The notes below the pieces were generated by a model that was not told the origin of the DNA, searched no databases, and saw only the letters and a program-made list of their open reading frames with translations. 7,509 nt of DNA, from contig PMBY01000196.1 of assembly GCA_003153875.1 (NCBI GenBank), positions 1-7,509 of the forward strand, written 5' to 3'. The translations under genes and the position numbers were made by a program. Positions within the stretch are counted from its first letter, which is position 1, and the number at the start of each line of letters is the position of its first letter. This document shows, one piece after another, positions 5,335 through 7,509 of this stretch. Source of the DNA: Myxococcales bacterium (GTDB taxonomy: Bacteria; Myxococcota; Polyangia; Fen-1088).

Positions 5335-7509
5335 TCACTCGCCCTTGGGCCCGCGGTGCTGCATCTTTGCCAGTTGGATCAGTTCGTCCTTCAGCCGCGT
5401 GGTTTCGCGGGTCGCCTCGGCGACGCCGCGCCAGGCGTTCCACTCGGACTGGCTGTCCGCGATCGACTCGATGGCCTCGTAGTCCACGTCAGGATGGATC
5501 GACAGCAGGTAATTGCGACGTTGGCTATCGACCGAGACGACTTGGTAGGCCTTGGCGGCGCGGGCCAGAATCTTGGCCGCTGCCTCGGGCGCCGCCTGCT
5601 CGCCCCGGCTGCCAGATCCCAGCATCTCCTGTAAAGCGCGATAGGCGCGTTCGATATCGGCGCGCGGAACGCTCCAGTGAATCCCCAGGGCCTCGAAGTG
5701 GTCGACGTGATCGATCTTGGCGGCACGTGCGTTGAGTTGGTCAGCCAGGGTTTCACCGCCCGTGCGCTCGGCCCGCAGCCATTCCAGCGCACCGAAAACA
5801 TGCAACACGAACAAGATCTGGATGGCGGTGTCCTTGCCGATCCCGCCGCGGGCGAAAATGTCCGAGGCGGACGTCACCCCATCCATGACGTGCTCCACGA
5901 AGCGCAATTCCCGCGGTGACAGCCCCATCAGCGGGATGATGGGCAAGCGACTCGGCACCACACGCGGAGCCTCACCCAGGTGGGGCTCGATGATCTTCAT
6001 GACGTCGGCCAGGTTCAGCGAGCGTAGCGCCGAGCGGATACCGTGGATGACTACGCTGACCACGGGAATGCGCTTGATGTTCGGCCGCAGGGGCACCTCG
6101 CCGGTAATCTTGTACTGGCCTGCGGGCCACTCGAAACTGCGGCGAAGCTGCTCCATTTCCAGGGGGCTACCACCCACCCCGCCGCGAAGGATGGCGATGT
6201 TGGCGCGGCTGGATCGGTAGGTCAGCTTGAGAGTCCCATTCAGCTGGCGACGCCGGCCGATGGCCAGCAGAAGCACCGGGATGGGTAAGGGTGGTCGCAT
6301 GCGCAGCGCCCCGCCCAACGCCAGCGCTGCCATGTCCTGCGCCGTGCGTGGGTTCTTGAAGGCGCCCTCCGAGGGCAAGGTGGGCAGGTTCGCCGGCGCC
6401 GCCATCGGGCGTTCGGGCGCCAAAGTCGGCGGCGCGTCTGAGCGGCTCGCGGCCGGAGCCGATCGCCACGGGGCAGGCTGGGGCGGAGGGGCCTCGGGAG
6501 CGCGCCCCTGAACCGGCCCTTGCTGCGAGGCGGACTCAGCAGGGGCGGCAGCCATGTCGTCGAGACTGGGCGGGGGCGTGATGATGGGTGCCTCGCGCAC
6601 CTGGGCCGAACCCTCCCGAGGCGCGGGCCGCAGGTCGCGCGCGAACTCAATTTCGGCCGGGGGTACCACCGGATCTTGAGCCGTGGGCTCGTCGCTCACC
6701 ATCTCAGGCACGGCCTCGGCGGTGGCGTCCGGATTCGCGGCCGAGACGGAACCCGGTTCGGCCGAGGCAGAGGACGTCTCGAGAATCAGGTCCGGCGTGG
6801 GCGTCAAGGCAGGAGGCGGAACCGGCTGGCCCCAGCCAGCGCCCGCTGTCACGTCGGTCGACGGTTCCAGTGCATCGAGGATCTCGAGGCGAATTTCACC
6901 CGTGGCCGCCGCGGCCAAAAAGGCCGCCCCGCGGGCCACGGCACCCTCGACGTCGCCCGCTTTGTGCGGCTCGCGGCCGAACAGCCTCGCTACTTGCGAA
7001 CGCACGGCCGGCATCCGGGCCAGACCACCCACCAGGATCAGCTCGGTCACCTCGGTCAGTTCGATCCCCGCCTGGACCGATGCCTCCCGACACACGGTTT
7101 CGATGGCGTCGAAGAGAGGCCGCGCCACGCTCTCGACCAGCGGCCGATCGAGACTGCCCACCGGCGTGCCCGTCACCCCGATGAGGGACGCCAGAAATGG
7201 CATGCTGACATCCACCATCGCCAGGGTGGAAAGGTTGATGCGCGCGTTCTCGCACTGCTCGCGCAGCAGGGCGTAGCAGATGCGGTTCTTCAGGATCTGG
7301 CGTTCGTGGTCAGGGGACACGCTGTGGGCCATGGCGCGAACTAGCTGGCCGTCCAACCAGCTGGCGCCGATGGTCGCATCCACGCTGCGGCCCAGGGGCC
7401 TCACCTGGCCGGGCGCCAGCGCGATGATGGCAGCCTCCAGCTTCCAGCTGCCCACGTCCACCACCGCGACGGTGCCCGTGAGCGCGCGCTCGATCAGGTG
7501 CGCGGCCGC
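5335..7509 (-). CDS. Degenerate Hsp70-like / DUF4388 / J-like fusion protein (partial, N-terminus missing)
   Basis: At least 724 residues are visible; the frame is open to the right edge, so the start is outside. Numbering is from the edge. Residues 1-205 are the second half of an Hsp70 nucleotide-binding domain: the phosphate-2 region reads VVDVGSWKLEA (16-26) instead of DLGGGTFD, while the adenosine motif LILVGGLARMP (157-167) and GAVARGAA (189-196) are well kept. No Hsp70 substrate-binding domain follows. Residues 211-385 are a disordered Pro/Ala/Glu linker. Residues 400-500 resemble DUF4388/PATAN (PIPVLLLAIGRRRQLNGTLKL, FEWPAGQYKITGEVP). A winged-helix-like segment follows (LSPRELRFVEHVMDG, about 530-580). 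Residues 600-670 look like a J domain (HFEALGIHWSVPRADIERAYRAL, then AAKAYQVVSVDSQRRNYL) without HPD after helix II. The last 45 residues are a charged helix. A signalling or scaffold role is more likely than folding. GTG 7464 is an internal codon, not the start. Confidence 0.85.
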   Translation of the reverse strand, partial: AAAHLIERALTGTVAVVDVGSWKLEAAIIALAPGQVRPLGRSVDATIGASWLDGQLVRAMAHSVSPDHERQILKNRICYALLREQCENARINLSTLAMVDVSMPFLASLIGVTGTPVGSLDRPLVESVARPLFDAIETVCREASVQAGIELTEVTELILVGGLARMPAVRSQVARLFGREPHKAGDVEGAVARGAAFLAAAATGEIRLEILDALEPSTDVTAGAGWGQPVPPPALTPTPDLILETSSASAEPGSVSAANPDATAEAVPEMVSDEPTAQDPVVPPAEIEFARDLRPAPREGSAQVREAPIITPPPSLDDMAAAPAESASQQGPVQGRAPEAPPPQPAPWRSAPAASRSDAPPTLAPERPMAAPANLPTLPSEGAFKNPRTAQDMAALALGGALRMRPPLPIPVLLLAIGRRRQLNGTLKLTYRSSRANIAILRGGVGGSPLEMEQLRRSFEWPAGQYKITGEVPLRPNIKRIPVVSVVIHGIRSALRSLNLADVMKIIEPHLGEAPRVVPSRLPIIPLMGLSPRELRFVEHVMDGVTSASDIFARGGIGKDTAIQILFVLHVFGALEWLRAERTGGETLADQLNARAAKIDHVDHFEALGIHWSVPRADIERAYRALQEMLGSGSRGEQAAPEAAAKILARAAKAYQVVSVDSQRRNYLLSIHPDVDYEAIESIADSQSEWNAWRGVAEATRETTRLKDELIQLAKMQHRGPKGE

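Noticed and set aside
4644..5735. A 363-residue plus-strand open frame across the lipoprotein end, cupin and fusion gene
   Set aside because: It is an Arg/Pro-rich shadow of three well-supported genes on other frames, with no recognisable domain.
6520..7344. Long plus-strand open frames opposite the Hsp70-like fusion
   Set aside because: They have low-complexity Arg/Gly/Pro composition and lie antisense to a frame with clear Hsp70 motifs.

Overview
The window is GC-rich throughout, and nearly all of it is coding, apart from two short regulatory gaps. A myxobacterium-like organism (Myxococcota, probably the Polyangia side) is the best guess. The reasons are a secreted lipoprotein with a long Gly/Thr/Ser linker behind its lipobox and a DUF4388/PATAN-type domain fused to chaperone-like modules. 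This is inferred from protein style; there is no rRNA or other marker gene to confirm it.

Layout, left to right. (1) Positions 1-698, plus strand: the C-terminal two thirds of a PfkB-family sugar kinase, most like 2-keto-3-deoxygluconate kinases. (2) Positions 771-1232 and 1229-1390, plus strand: a minimal nucleotidyltransferase and a 53-residue ORF joined by a GTGA overlap, which look like a translationally coupled pair. (3) Positions 1379-2638, minus strand: an AAA ATPase with a C-terminal DUF4143 domain, meeting the small ORF tail to tail with a 12-bp overlap. (4) Positions 2639-2713: a compact divergent control region. It holds an AT-only palindrome, a consensus TATAAT, a 14-bp GC palindrome and a possible hairpin with the lipoprotein ribosome binding site in its loop. 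(5) Positions 2714-4792, plus strand: a 692-residue lipoprotein with a fibronectin-like segment and a right-handed beta-helix. (6) Positions 4812-5180, minus strand: a small cupin. (7) Positions 5335-7509, minus strand, running off the right edge: a large fusion of a degenerate Hsp70 nucleotide-binding domain, a disordered Pro/Ala linker, a DUF4388-like domain, a winged-helix-like segment and a J-like domain that lacks HPD at the normal place.

The genes do not form one operon. The coupled pair and the DUF4143 ATPase are typical accessory cargo and sit between a sugar catabolism gene and a surface carbohydrate-type protein. The sugar kinase, beta-helix lipoprotein and cupin could share a uronate-polysaccharide theme, but that link is speculative. 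The most unusual object is the Hsp70/DUF4388/J-like fusion. Its altered phosphate-binding loop and missing HPD suggest a regulatory or scaffold protein rather than a working chaperone machine.
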